DNA of 64,000 bases, from contig CANRMF010000004.1 of assembly GCA_947631665.1 (NCBI GenBank), positions 1 through 64,000 on the forward strand. The letters are read 5' to 3'. Both the position numbers and the translations under genes were made by a program. Source of the DNA: an uncultured Lachnospiraceae bacterium. Lineage in GTDB: Bacteria > Bacillota > Clostridia > Lachnospirales > Lachnospiraceae. Numbering within the stretch: the stretch's first letter is position 1; each line of letters begins with the position of its first letter. Below are positions 54,387 to 62,804 of this stretch, in pieces. The notes under the pieces were generated by a model. It searched no databases and had not been told where the DNA came from. It saw only the letters and a list, made by a program, of their open reading frames with translations.

Positions 54387-55745
54387 CTAATCTTCTGCCA
54401 GCGCAGCTTTAATCATAATCGAGCACTCGACTCTCTTTTTTTCCATCTCGCAGCCGACATCATACGCGTCGTGGATATCTCCATGAAAATGATATGCGTT
54501 TGCCGCGCAGCCTCCGCTGCAGTAAAATCTGGCAAAACAGTTTTTGCATTTTTCTTTCGTGTACACATTACAGGAAGCAAACTGTTCCCCGATTTCCTTT
54601 TTGACAATGCCCTCGTCTACGTTTCCCATCAGGAACTTTTCATCTCCCACAAACTGATGGCATGGATAAAAATCTCCCCATGGCGTCACCGCCAGATATT
54701 CTGTCCCCGAACCGCAGCCGGACAACCGTTTATATACGCAGGGCCCCTGATTTAAGTCAATCATAAAATGAAAGAACTGAAATCCGTTTCCCTCTTTCTG
54801 CCGCTTGATATATTCCAGCGCGAGTTTATCATATTCCTCAAAAATCTGCGGCAGATCCTCTTTTTGAATCGCGTAAGGATCTTCCTTGGTTCCTACCACC
54901 GGTTCGATGGATATCTGCTGAAATCCCAAATCGGCAAAATGCTTTACATCTTCTGAGAAATCAAGATTATTTTTCGTAAATGTTCCCCGAATATAATAAT
55001 TTTTCTGATCTCTGCTCTGCGCAAGCTTCTGAAACTTCGGTACAATCAGATCATAACTGCCTTTTCCATTCCGGAAAGGACGCATCTGGTCGTTTACTTC
55101 CTTTCTGCCGTCTAAACTCAGCACGACGTTCGACATTTCGCGGTTCAGAAAATCTGCGATTTCGTCATTTAACAGCACTCCGTTTGTCGTCAGGGTAAAC
55201 CGGAAACGTTTATGATGCTCTTTTTCAAGGCTTCTGCCGTAAGCCACCAGTTGTTTTACGACGTCCCAGTTCATCAGCGGCTCGCCGCCAAAAAAGTCCA
55301 CTTCGAGATTGACTCTGTTTCCTGAATTTGCTACCAGAAAATCAAGCGCTTTCCTGCCAACTTCAAAACTCATGAGGGCTCTCCTGCCATGATACTCCCC
55401 CTCCTCAGCAAAACAATACCGGCACGCCAGATTGCAGTCATGGGCAATGTGCAGACACAACGCCTTGACAACCGGCTGCCTGTTTTCCTGAAACTGTTCA
55501 ATAAAAGGCCGGTAAATATCTTCCGTAAACAGTTGACCATCACTTTTTAACTGCTCCACTTCCGTTATGGCTTCGCGAATTTCATTCCGGTCGTACTGAC
55601 CGGACAAATGCTCCACAACCGCTTCCGGAGACAGCGTTTCATAGCAGGCAATAACATCGTAAGTAACATCATCAACGACATGTACCGCACCGCTTTCCAC
55701 ATCTAGAACAATGTTGTACCCATTGCTCTTATACTGATGAATCAC
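54387..55745 (-). CDS. scfB: SCIFF radical SAM maturase (SPASM family)
   Basis: Installs thioether cross-links in the six-Cys SCIFF peptide encoded just upstream. 452 residues. It starts with GTG (MIHQYKSNGYNIVLD) 8 nt after AGGAGG; no ATG is better placed. An N-terminal peptide-recognition region (about 1-90) precedes the radical SAM core with HIAHDCNLACRYCFAEEG (CxxxCxxC) and DFFGGEPLMNW. The C-terminal SPASM domain holds further cluster Cys (CGSGTEYLAVTPWGDFYPCH and CKNCFARFYCSGGC). A 35-nt palindrome separates it from the precursor gene. Family identity is strong from both genes together. Confidence 0.95.
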   Translation of the reverse strand: MIHQYKSNGYNIVLDVESGAVHVVDDVTYDVIACYETLSPEAVVEHLSGQYDRNEIREAITEVEQLKSDGQLFTEDIYRPFIEQFQENRQPVVKALCLHIAHDCNLACRYCFAEEGEYHGRRALMSFEVGRKALDFLVANSGNRVNLEVDFFGGEPLMNWDVVKQLVAYGRSLEKEHHKRFRFTLTTNGVLLNDEIADFLNREMSNVVLSLDGRKEVNDQMRPFRNGKGSYDLIVPKFQKLAQSRDQKNYYIRGTFTKNNLDFSEDVKHFADLGFQQISIEPVVGTKEDPYAIQKEDLPQIFEEYDKLALEYIKRQKEGNGFQFFHFMIDLNQGPCVYKRLSGCGSGTEYLAVTPWGDFYPCHQFVGDEKFLMGNVDEGIVKKEIGEQFASCNVYTKEKCKNCFARFYCSGGCAANAYHFHGDIHDAYDVGCEMEKKRVECSIMIKAALAED

Positions 55746-55786
55746 TGTGATTTCCTCCTAATCTCATTATTCGTTTTTAAAACGCA

Positions 55787-55821
55787 CTATAACAGAGTCG
55801 AACAGTTCGGCTCTGTTATAG
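55787..55821 (-). terminator. 35-nt near-perfect palindrome between SCIFF peptide and maturase
   Basis: CTATAACAGAG(C)CGAAC on each side of a single central base; the 17-nt arms differ at one position. A short T tract (GCGTTTTAAAAACG) follows on the minus strand. It probably works as a partial terminator or RNA-end stabiliser, keeping peptide transcripts above maturase transcripts. Confidence 0.7.
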
Positions 55822-55845
55822 AAATCATTATGTATGAAATTTTAA

Positions 55846-55986
55846 TTATTTATTCTCACAAGTCTGATTTCCAACGGTACAGGAAGTCTTACATGCAGAC
55901 TGGCATGAAGTCTGACACTCGCCGCAGCCACCTTTTTTCATGCTTTCCTTTAATGTTTTTCCTGTTAATGTCTTAATATGTTTCAT
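55846..55986 (-). CDS. scfA: SCIFF ranthipeptide precursor (six cysteines in forty-five residues)
   Basis: 46 residues from MKHIKTLTGKTLKESMKKGG; GGGAGG lies 6 nt before the ATG at 55986, whereas the track's 61-residue version starts in leader sequence. The Cys-rich core carries six Cys in the pattern GGCGECQTSCQSACKTSC then C five residues before the end. This matches the SCIFF family, a ranthipeptide RiPP found throughout Clostridia. The leader KHIKTLTGKTLKES is the usual recognition part. It has its own strong promoter, and the maturase is directly downstream. Confidence 0.95.
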   Translation of the reverse strand: MKHIKTLTGKTLKESMKKGGCGECQTSCQSACKTSCTVGNQTCENK

Positions 55987-56041
55987 GGTTTTCCTCCCAA
56001 TGTATGAATCTGATGTGCCTGAAACGCACAATTCTCATGTT

Positions 56042-56069
56042 ATTATACCATAAGACGCCATAATTTCAA
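56042..56069 (-). promoter_or_regulatory. strong promoter for the SCIFF peptide
   Basis: TTGAAA (56069-56064), 16-nt spacer, TATAAT (56047-56042) preceded by TGG, giving both a -35 and an extended -10. A short GTGC...GCAC hairpin lies in the 5' leader. Confidence 0.8.
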
Positions 56070-56082
56070 CGGATTTTTTTCA

Positions 56083-57888
56083 TCATTCCGGTTGAATTGC
56101 AGCGGTCTGTTTTTTGAGCCACTCTCTCTGCGCGCCGTCAAGATATGGCGCAAGCGTTTCATAGACATTCCGATGATACGAATCCAGCCAGTCCAGTTCG
56201 GATTTTGTGAGCATTTCCGGCACAATCGCCTCTCTTTCATACGGCACCATTGTCAGTGTCTCAAATTTCATAAACTGTCCGCAGGCTGTTTTTTCCGCTT
56301 TTGTACACAAAAGCATATTTTCAATCCGGATACCGTATGCTCCTTCGAGATAAAGTCCCGGCTCATCGGAAATTAACATTCCTTCTTCCAAAACGGCTCC
56401 CGTTTTTCCTCCGGCTTCTTTCTGCCGGACGCCCTGCGGCCCCTCGTGAACATTCAGCAGATATCCGACGCCATGTCCTGTTCCATGATTGTAATCCAGT
56501 CCCATTTCCCACAGCGGGCTTCTGGCTAAAATATCTAAATTTACCCCGCTGTATCCGTATTTAAAATGCGCCGCTGCCAGACGGATATGTCCTTTCAAAA
56601 CAGCGGTGTAATGAATTTTCTCCTGTTCTGATACCTGTCCGATGACCGCCGTTCTTGTGATATCCGTCGTCCCGTAAAGGTACTGCCCTCCGGTATCCAT
56701 CAGCACAAACTGATTTGGTTCCAACGCCTGATTGGTCTGCGCTGTCGGCTCATAGTGTACGATTGCCCCATGCGCTCCTGCCGCGACAATCGGCGCAAAA
56801 CTCTGTCCGAGATAGTGTTCTCCCTCCGAGCGGAACGCTTCCAGTTTTCTGCACACGTCCAACTCCGTCACGTTTGCGCGCTCCTGCAACGCTTCCGTTT
56901 TCAGCCAGTAAAGAAGTTTTGTCACCGCCACGCCGTCCAGAATGTGCGCCTTTTTTACGTTCTCCCGCTCAACCGGATTTTTAATTGCTTTCAGCAGAAC
57001 CGTCGGACTGACGCCCGAAACCTTCACTGCCCGTTCTGATACCGCATTGCAAAGCGCCAGATTGACCGTACTCTCGTCCACCAGCAGCCGGATATTGTCC
57101 AATTTTTTGACGTCACCATAAACCTGCCCATACGGCGCAATCCGCACGCCGACTTTGGACAGCCTCTCCCGCAGCGCTTCCTCAATGGTATCCTGATTTC
57201 TGTATAAAACGGCTTCGTCCTGAAAAACTATCGAGTAAGACAAAAAGACCGGATTGTAGGCAATGTCGCCGCCGCGCAGATTATAAAGCCATGCAATATC
57301 ATCTAAAGACGCAAGTAAAACCGCGTCCGCTTTGTTTTCCCTTAATTTTTCCCGCACAATTTTCAATTTTTCTTTTCTGCTCTGTCCGGCAAACTTCTCC
57401 GGCAGTTCCCAGACCGGCGTTTGCGGAAACGGCGGCCGGTTTTCCCAGAGTGTTCCCGCCAAATCTTTTGTTTCCACATACCGGATTTCAAGCTCTTTTA
57501 ATTCCTCTTTGAGCCGGCGGATTGTTTCAACCCTCATCGTTCTTCCGTCGTAGCCGACGCAGGAATGTTTCGCGAGATGCTGTTTCAGGTAACTTCTGAT
57601 TGTGGGAACCTGTTCTTCTCCCATTTTCATCAAGGTAATTCCCGTATTTTCGAGCTGCTGCCCTGCCTGAAGAAAATATCTTCCGTCCGTCCAGAGCCCT
57701 GCCCAATCCCTGAGAACTAACAGCGTTCCGGCAGAACCGGTAAAACCGGAAAAATACTCCCGGCATTTAAAGTAATCACTGACATATTCGGAACCATGAA
57801 AATCGTCGCTGGCAATCAGATACGCGTCTATCTGATAAGCCTCCATCTGTTCCCGAAGTTGTTTGATGCGTTGTGGTATTGAATTCAT
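56083..57888 (-). CDS. pepP: M24B family Xaa-Pro aminopeptidase
   Basis: Cleaves N-terminal residues before proline. 601 residues, the long (eukaryote-like) form: two creatinase-type N-terminal domains (about 1-300) precede the pita-bread catalytic domain. The five metal ligands are visible: Asp in VLMDTGGQYLYGTTDITRT (two), His in NHGTGHGVGYLLNVHEGP, and Glu in EPGLYLEGAYGIRIENM (two). AGAGGAA precedes the ATG. It follows the TIGR04086-type gene by 29 nt. Confidence 0.95.
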   Translation of the reverse strand: MNSIPQRIKQLREQMEAYQIDAYLIASDDFHGSEYVSDYFKCREYFSGFTGSAGTLLVLRDWAGLWTDGRYFLQAGQQLENTGITLMKMGEEQVPTIRSYLKQHLAKHSCVGYDGRTMRVETIRRLKEELKELEIRYVETKDLAGTLWENRPPFPQTPVWELPEKFAGQSRKEKLKIVREKLRENKADAVLLASLDDIAWLYNLRGGDIAYNPVFLSYSIVFQDEAVLYRNQDTIEEALRERLSKVGVRIAPYGQVYGDVKKLDNIRLLVDESTVNLALCNAVSERAVKVSGVSPTVLLKAIKNPVERENVKKAHILDGVAVTKLLYWLKTEALQERANVTELDVCRKLEAFRSEGEHYLGQSFAPIVAAGAHGAIVHYEPTAQTNQALEPNQFVLMDTGGQYLYGTTDITRTAVIGQVSEQEKIHYTAVLKGHIRLAAAHFKYGYSGVNLDILARSPLWEMGLDYNHGTGHGVGYLLNVHEGPQGVRQKEAGGKTGAVLEEGMLISDEPGLYLEGAYGIRIENMLLCTKAEKTACGQFMKFETLTMVPYEREAIVPEMLTKSELDWLDSYHRNVYETLAPYLDGAQREWLKKQTAAIQPE

Positions 57889-57917
57889 CTGTTTATTCCT
57901 CTGTAAATGAATATTTT

Positions 57918-58280
57918 CTAACTAATCATACCACCGAACGTGCCGGCAAGCAATGAAGGAACAATCATTTTTACCAGCCCGATAGATCCCGACGTAATAT
58001 TTCCCTTCACCGCAAAGGCAATGATTACAATCAGCAGTACATAGAGCGCGCCCGCCAAAAGCCCCCACAAAAATTTCTGTTTTTCCATTGCCTTCCCTGC
58101 GGCAAATCCTCCCGCAAAGGACGACAGCGCATAAATTCCGATAATAAAATAAGTGATGGTCTGGTCTGTCGGCGTCATTTTCAGCACAATAAAGGCGGCG
58201 GCAAAGATTAAAATTGCGCTGAGCACTATCTCTACCAGCAATATTTTTCCCATCGTAAAACACTTTTTCTTTAAAGACAT
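57918..58280 (-). CDS. TIGR04086-type four-helix membrane protein
   Basis: 120 residues from MSLKKKCFTMGKILLVE; the ATG at 58280 has GAGAG upstream. Four transmembrane helices are separated by short loops, with YALSSFAGGFAAGKAMEKQKFLWGLLAGALYVLL in the middle. Length, topology and position next to SCIFF and secDF match the TIGR04086 family of Clostridia, whose function is unknown. Its start faces the divergent CNNM gene. Confidence 0.8.
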   Translation of the reverse strand: MSLKKKCFTMGKILLVEIVLSAILIFAAAFIVLKMTPTDQTITYFIIGIYALSSFAGGFAAGKAMEKQKFLWGLLAGALYVLLIVIIAFAVKGNITSGSIGLVKMIVPSLLAGTFGGMIS

Positions 58281-58301
58281 GTTATCTCTCACTAAAAATT
58301 C

Positions 58302-58329
58302 TTTATAAATTTATATTGATTATTGTCCA
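58302..58329 (-). promoter_or_regulatory. promoter for the TIGR04086-type gene and pepP
   Basis: TGGACA (58329-58324), 16-nt spacer, TATAAA (58307-58302). Confidence 0.6.
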
Positions 58330-58346
58330 TATTTATGCCCTGTTTC

Positions 58347-58375
58347 TTGACTTTGAGATAAGGTTTTTGTAAAAT
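58347..58375 (+). promoter_or_regulatory. promoter for the CNNM/CorC gene
   Basis: TTGACT (58347-58352), 17-nt spacer, TAAAAT (58370-58375). Confidence 0.75.
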
Positions 58376-58456
58376 CATTGCAACAGGACTATTTACAGAT
58401 TATGTAAGTAGAATAAATTAAGGACTTTTGTCCTGAAAATGTTTAGGAGGAACTTT

Positions 58457-59764
58457 ATGGGACCCAGTGACATAGCCCTGCTATGTATTCTATTGATTTT
58501 ATTACTTTCATCAGCATTTTTTTCGTCGGCAGAGACCGCGCTTACAACATTCAGCAGAGTGCGTCTGCGTATGCTGATTGAAGATGGAAACAGACGCGCC
58601 CTTGTCTTGGAAAAGGTGCTTGCCAATCCGTCAAAAATGCTGAGCACTGTTCTTATCGGCAACAATATCGTAAATATTGCCGCTTCTTCTATCACAACGA
58701 TTTTTACCCAGCACGTATTCAACGACTGGTTTGTCAGTATCGGCGTCGGCGTCCTGACGTTTCTGATTATTATTTTTGGCGAGATTATTCCCAAAACGAT
58801 TGCGTCCATGCACGCAGAACCGATGGCGCTTTCCTATGCAAAAATAATCCGGTTTTTAATGACGGTTTTGACGCCGGTGATTTTTATATTAAATTTATTC
58901 TCAACGGTTATTTTAAAACTGTTCCGCGTGCGCGTAAATCTGAATTCCGGCACGATTACCGAAGATGAACTCCGCACGATTATCGACGTCAGTCAGGAAG
59001 AAGGAATCATCGAGGAAGAAGAACTTGATATGATTCACAATGTGTTTGATTTCGGCGACACCTGCGCAAAAGACATTATGGTGCCGAAGGTCGATATTAC
59101 AATGCTTCCAATCGATGTCAGTTATCGGGATTTGATTTCGGCAGTACAGGAAGACAAATACACCCGTATGCCGATTTACAAAGAAACGACCGATAACGTC
59201 GTCGGAATTATCAATATCAAAGATTTTGTCATCAATCAGGTCGATGAATCCAACTTTGATATCAACGCCTTAATGCGCGAACCATACTATACAATCGGCA
59301 CAAAAGAACTCAACGACCTGCTTTTGGAGATGCGCGGAAACGATACCGGCATCTGCATTGTCCTCGACGAATACGGCCAATGCGAAGGGCTGATTACTTT
59401 AGAAGATATTATTGAAGAAATTATCGGGGAAATCCGCGATGAATTTGACGAGGCGGAAAAGAAGGTAATCCGGAAAATCAGCGATACCGATTATATCGTG
59501 CAGGGTTCCATCAACCTCGACGATTTCAATGAGGAACTGGAGACCGAAATTGATTCCGAGCATTACGAGTCACTTGGAGGCCTGATTATCGAACAGTTAG
59601 AGCGTCTCCCGCAAAAGGGCGACTCCGTAACGATTGACAACTGCAAACTGACTGTCATTAAGATGGACGACAAGAGAATTGACTATGTGAAGGTTCAGTT
59701 AATTCCAAAAGAAGAACCGGAACTTTCCGGCAAGGAAAGCGCTCAGGAAGAAAAAGACGCATAA
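58457..59764 (+). CDS. CNNM/CorC family membrane protein (hemolysin-type annotation)
   Basis: 435 residues from MGPSDIALLCILLILLLSS; AGGAGG at 58445-58450 lies 6-7 nt before the ATG at 58457. The order is the DUF21/CNNM membrane domain (about 1-180, with FFSSAETALTTFSRVRLR), two CBS domains (about 200-325, with DIMVPKVDI, TRMPIYKETTDNVVG and LDEYGQCEGLITLEDIIEEIIG), then the CorC_HlyC domain (about 340-425). Proteins of this family are linked to Mg2+ export or homeostasis; the name hemolysin is historical. It is monocistronic with its own promoter and terminator. Confidence 0.93.
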   Translation: MGPSDIALLCILLILLLSSAFFSSAETALTTFSRVRLRMLIEDGNRRALVLEKVLANPSKMLSTVLIGNNIVNIAASSITTIFTQHVFNDWFVSIGVGVLTFLIIIFGEIIPKTIASMHAEPMALSYAKIIRFLMTVLTPVIFILNLFSTVILKLFRVRVNLNSGTITEDELRTIIDVSQEEGIIEEEELDMIHNVFDFGDTCAKDIMVPKVDITMLPIDVSYRDLISAVQEDKYTRMPIYKETTDNVVGIINIKDFVINQVDESNFDINALMREPYYTIGTKELNDLLLEMRGNDTGICIVLDEYGQCEGLITLEDIIEEIIGEIRDEFDEAEKKVIRKISDTDYIVQGSINLDDFNEELETEIDSEHYESLGGLIIEQLERLPQKGDSVTIDNCKLTVIKMDDKRIDYVKVQLIPKEEPELSGKESAQEEKDA

Positions 59765-59829
59765 AAAAAGTTGATAGGCTGACAGTTTATATTATTTCTG
59801 ATGTGGCTTATTTTATGAAAAGAACATCG

Positions 59830-59867
59830 AAAAGAACATTCTGCTTTTGGCGGAATGTTCTTTTTTT
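59830..59867 (+). terminator. terminator of the CNNM/CorC gene
   Basis: AAAAGAACATTC pairs with GAATGTTCTTTT around TGCTTTTGGCG, followed by a T run. Confidence 0.88.
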
Positions 59868-59883
59868 CTGCTGCTAATCCGAA

Positions 59884-60400
59884 TTACATGTATATTTGTG
59901 CGAATCAGTAAGTTTTACATGTAAAAGTCTCTTGCTGCGCATATGTGGCGGAGTGAATTTACATGTATATTTGTACAAATAAGCAAGTTTTACATGTAAA
60001 AATCTCTTGCTGCGCATATGTGGCGGAGTGAAATTACATGTATATTTGTGCGAATCAGTAAATTTTACATGTAAAAGTGCCTTGCAATACATGAGTGGCG
60101 GGGCAAAATTACATGTATATTTGTTTGAATAAGCAAATTTTGCATGTAAAAGTGCCTTGCAATACATGAGTGACGGGGCGAAATTACATGTATTTTTGTA
60201 CAAACAAGCAAGTTTTACATGTAAAAATCTCTTGCTACGCATACATGGCGGGGTAAATTTACATGTATATTTGTACAAATAAGCAAGTTTTACATGTAAA
60301 ATTGCTTTGCAATACATAGGTGGCGGGGCAAATTTACATGTATATTTGTTTGAATAAGCAAGTTTTACATGTAAAAGGCTCTTACTACGCGTGAAATGTG
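59884..60400. repeat. seven 75-bp tandem repeats with nested palindromes
   Basis: TTACATGTAT begins at 59884, 59959, 60034, 60109, 60184, 60259 and 60334, a period of exactly 75 bp; the last copy is cut short. Most units hold TTTACATGTA, then a TTTGTACAAAT-like centre, then the 14-bp palindrome TTTTACATGTAAAA, then a variable part ending in GGCGG(A/G)G. The units mix two tail types and three centre types, as if shuffled. A minus ORF (59874-60317) runs through as 25-residue repeats but has no ribosome site. It fills most of the 770-nt gap between genes. Confidence 0.95.
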
Positions 60401-60480
60401 TTATAATAACGAAGAAAAGGCACCGACGCCTGCGTCAGGAGGCATTTGACGACTAACTGCCATCGAAACGCCAGTCGAAA

Positions 60481-60505
60481 TGGTATAATGGTATAATGGT
60501 ATAAT
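60481..60505 (+). promoter_or_regulatory. three overlapping extended -10 boxes (8-bp repeat)
   Basis: TGGTATAA is repeated three times with period 8 and ends in T, so TATAAT occurs at 60484, 60492 and 60500, each preceded by TGG. No -35 lies at 16-18 nt from any of them. The zinc-ribbon gene starts about 30 nt downstream. A further TG-T-TATAAT is at 60402-60407, at the repeat-array edge. Confidence 0.7.
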
Positions 60506-60535
60506 AGAATAAATTCACGTATGGAGGATAAAATC

Positions 60536-60913
60536 ATGGGAGAAGTTATATGGTATATCATTCTGGGAATTGTGATTATATTGGTTATCTCGATTACGGT
60601 ACTGACAGATAAGGGCGAAAAAAAGCGCAGCAAAAGAATGGAAAAAAACGGATTTGTATGGAAAAATCGCTGCTGCTGTCCTTATTGCGGTTCTGAAGAC
60701 TATACCTCTTTTGAAAATCAGGTATATCGCGGATCGAAGACAAACTCTACGGTGAAATATTCTGTGCACCTGAATCCGTTCAGACCTTTAATTGAGAAAA
60801 AAGAGACCGTTGTGAGCAAACCCAAGGTAACAACCGAAAATATGTATCAATGTCAGGCATGTGGAAATTCCTTTAGGACGCCTAATGGAAAATGGGTTTA
60901 TAAAAATCAATAG
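60536..60913 (+). CDS. small membrane protein with zinc-ribbon domain
   Basis: 125 residues from the ATG at 60536, with GGAGG 8 nt upstream; the track's ATG at 60521 overlaps the ribosome site. One transmembrane helix (about 3-23, VIWYIILGIVIILVISITVL), a Lys/Arg-rich stretch, then a cytoplasmic four-Cys ribbon: CPYCGSED and, about 60 residues later, CQACGNSF. The 60 residues between the Cys pairs are longer than in simple ribbons. I do not recognise the family. Its neighbourhood is unusual: the 75-bp repeat array and tandem -10 boxes lie directly upstream, and a strong terminator follows. Confidence 0.8.
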   Translation: MGEVIWYIILGIVIILVISITVLTDKGEKKRSKRMEKNGFVWKNRCCCPYCGSEDYTSFENQVYRGSKTNSTVKYSVHLNPFRPLIEKKETVVSKPKVTTENMYQCQACGNSFRTPNGKWVYKNQ

Positions 60914-60933
60914 CGTTACCTGTGCCCGACGAT

Positions 60934-60972
60934 AAAAGAACTCCGGAAAGATTGTTTCCCGGAGTTTCTTTT
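60934..60972. terminator. bidirectional terminator between the zinc-ribbon gene and pyrI
   Basis: AAAAGAACTCCGG pairs with CCGGAGTTTCTTTT (one bulged base) between two convergent genes, with T-rich sequence on the plus side and TTCTTTTATC on the minus side. Confidence 0.82.
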
Positions 60973-61033
60973 ATATATCTTGTTTTATTTTTAGTTTCTA
61001 TCCCTGAAGCAACCTGCCGCACTCATATGGCGT

Positions 61034-61474
61034 TTACAGTTTTTCCCATAATTTGCCCTGTTTTTCTTCACAGTACATGCAACTGTACATTGCATTTTTC
61101 CGATCCGTCAGCACAAAAACATGTTCCAATTCCTGCTCAACGGAGGTAATGCAGCGGGGATTTCTGCAATGCAGGACATTTGTGATTTTCTGCGGAAGCC
61201 GCAGTTCTCTTTTTTCCACTAAAATTCCATTTTCGATGATATCCACAGTAATGTTGTGGTCAATAAATCCAAGCACGTCAAAATCGACAATGTCGAGCGG
61301 GCCCTCCACTTTAATAATGTCCTTCCGCCCCATTTTTTTGCTGCGCGCATTTTTAATAATGGCAATCTGGCAGTCCAGTTTTTCCAAATTCAGATAATTG
61401 TAAATTGCCATAGAGCGCCCTGCCTGAATATGATCCAATACAAATCCGTTGTTAATCTGATCTACATTTATCAT
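61034..61474 (-). CDS. pyrI: aspartate carbamoyltransferase regulatory subunit
   Basis: Allosteric chain that binds CTP/ATP and tunes PyrB. 146 residues from [19 protein letters not shown]. The nucleotide-binding domain (about 1-95) precedes a zinc domain with CRNPRCI and, after about 30 residues, CMYCEEK; all four Cys are present. The start overlaps the pyrB stop by 4 nt (ATGA), so the subunits are probably made together. Having pyrI marks an E. coli-type ATCase holoenzyme, common in Lachnospiraceae but absent in Bacillus. Confidence 0.96.
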   Translation of the reverse strand: MINVDQINNGFVLDHIQAGRSMAIYNYLNLEKLDCQIAIIKNARSKKMGRKDIIKVEGPLDIVDFDVLGFIDHNITVDIIENGILVEKRELRLPQKITNVLHCRNPRCITSVEQELEHVFVLTDRKNAMYSCMYCEEKQGKLWEKL

Positions 61475-62385
61475 ACGTCCACCTCCAGCAGAGTTAATAT
61501 CAGCGCCATACGCACATATACGCCATACTGCGCCTGTTTAAAATATACCGCCCGCGGATCACTGTCCACCTCCACCGATATTTCATTTACTCTCGGAAGC
61601 GGGTGCAGTACCAGCATATCCTTTTTTGCCAGTTTCATTTTTTTCCGGTCGAGAATAAAACTGTCCTTTAACCGGATATAGTCTTCCTCGTTAAAGAAAC
61701 GCTCTCTCTGTACTCTCGTCATATAAAGAATATCGAGCGTACCTATGACATCTTCGAGCTTTGTGACCTCCTCATATTCTGCGCCCGCATTTTTTATATT
61801 TTCGATAATATAATCCGGCGCTTTCAATTCCTTTGGAGAAATCAGCACAAATTTTACATTTTCGTAACGGAGCAGGGAGTTAATCAGAGAATGTACCGTC
61901 CTGCCGAATTTCAAATCTCCGCAAAGTCCAATCGTCATATTTCCAAGCCTGCCTCTGAGCGAGTTAATCGTCAGCAGGTCTGTCAAAGTCTGCGTCGGGT
62001 GCTGATGTCCGCCGTCTCCGGCATTGATAACCGGAATCCCGGAGTGGTTTGCCGCTACCAGCGCGGCGCCTTCTTTCGGGTGGCGCATTGCGCAGATATC
62101 CGCATAACAGGAAATGACCCTGATTGTATCAGCGACGCTCTCTCCTTTTGCCGCCGAGCTGGACGTAGCTTCCGAAAAGCCCAACACCTGTCCGCCAAGA
62201 TTTAGCATCGCCGCCTCAAAACTCAGACGGGTTCTGGTACTCGGCTCGTAAAACAATGTTGCAAGTTTTTTCCCCTGACAGGCGTTGCTGTATCGGTCAG
62301 GATTTTTCTCGATATCCCCCGCCAATGCCAGCAGCCGGTCGAGTTCTTCTACGGAAAAATCTAAGGGGCTGATTAAATGTCGCAT
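61471..62385 (-). CDS. pyrB: aspartate carbamoyltransferase catalytic subunit
   Basis: First committed step of pyrimidine synthesis. 304 residues, starting [19 protein letters not shown] behind GAGGAGG. The carbamoyl-phosphate loop [24 protein letters not shown], and the C-terminal [15 protein letters not shown] (with the [10 protein letters not shown] that follows) are typical. It is preceded by the RNase P RNA gene; no convincing promoter was seen in the 60-nt gap, and no PyrR-type leader. Confidence 0.97.
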   Translation of the reverse strand: MRHLISPLDFSVEELDRLLALAGDIEKNPDRYSNACQGKKLATLFYEPSTRTRLSFEAAMLNLGGQVLGFSEATSSSAAKGESVADTIRVISCYADICAMRHPKEGAALVAANHSGIPVINAGDGGHQHPTQTLTDLLTINSLRGRLGNMTIGLCGDLKFGRTVHSLINSLLRYENVKFVLISPKELKAPDYIIENIKNAGAEYEEVTKLEDVIGTLDILYMTRVQRERFFNEEDYIRLKDSFILDRKKMKLAKKDMLVLHPLPRVNEISVEVDSDPRAVYFKQAQYGVYVRMALILTLLEVDV

Positions 62386-62445
62386 TTTTTCCTCCTCGTA
62401 TTATTTTATTTGATTGATATGGTCTATCATTGATTTTCTACAAAT

Positions 62446-62790
62446 GAGTAAGGCTGTAAGCCGGGTTCTGTCTTGGATAATCATCTATCTAGACGTATTG
62501 TTGCCAATACGTTCAAGCAACCTACCCGAAAACATGGCGGGCCACCGTTTCGTTTTCTGTTTGGTCTTGCTTCGGGTGGGGTTTACACTGTCCCACACTG
62601 TCACCAGTATGGCGGTAGTCTTTTACACTGCCATTTCACCCTTACCTGCGTACACAGGCGGTTTCATTTCTGTTGCACTTTCCTTAGAGTCGCCTCCACT
62701 GGCCGTTAGCCAGCACCCTGCCCTGCGAAGCCCGGACTTTCCTCACCTGCGTGCTTTCGCCAATAGCAGCTGCGATTATCCACCTTACTC
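62446..62790 (-). ncRNA. rnpB: RNase P RNA (class A)
   Basis: About 345 nt on the minus strand. GAGTAAGGTGG at the 5' end pairs with CCTTACTC at the 3' end. Conserved blocks are clear: GAGGAAAGTCCGGGC (CR-I), AAGGGTGAAATGGC, GAAACGGTGGCCCGCC, and the 3' block AGACAGAACCCGGCTTACAG (CR-V). It accounts for the gap between pyrB and trmK. Plus-strand ORFs in the track across this region are shadows. Confidence 0.97.
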
Positions 62791-62804
62791 AACATATAAA
62801 GTTA

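Noticed and set aside
59874-60317. 147-residue minus-strand ORF of 25-residue repeats
   Set aside because: It is a by-product of a 75-bp period being a multiple of three. There is no ribosome site before its ATG, and the composition (Lys, Tyr, Cys, His) follows the palindromes.
59884-60400. CRISPR array
   Set aside because: The whole 75-bp unit is repeated, including the parts between palindromes; there are no unique spacers and no cas genes nearby.
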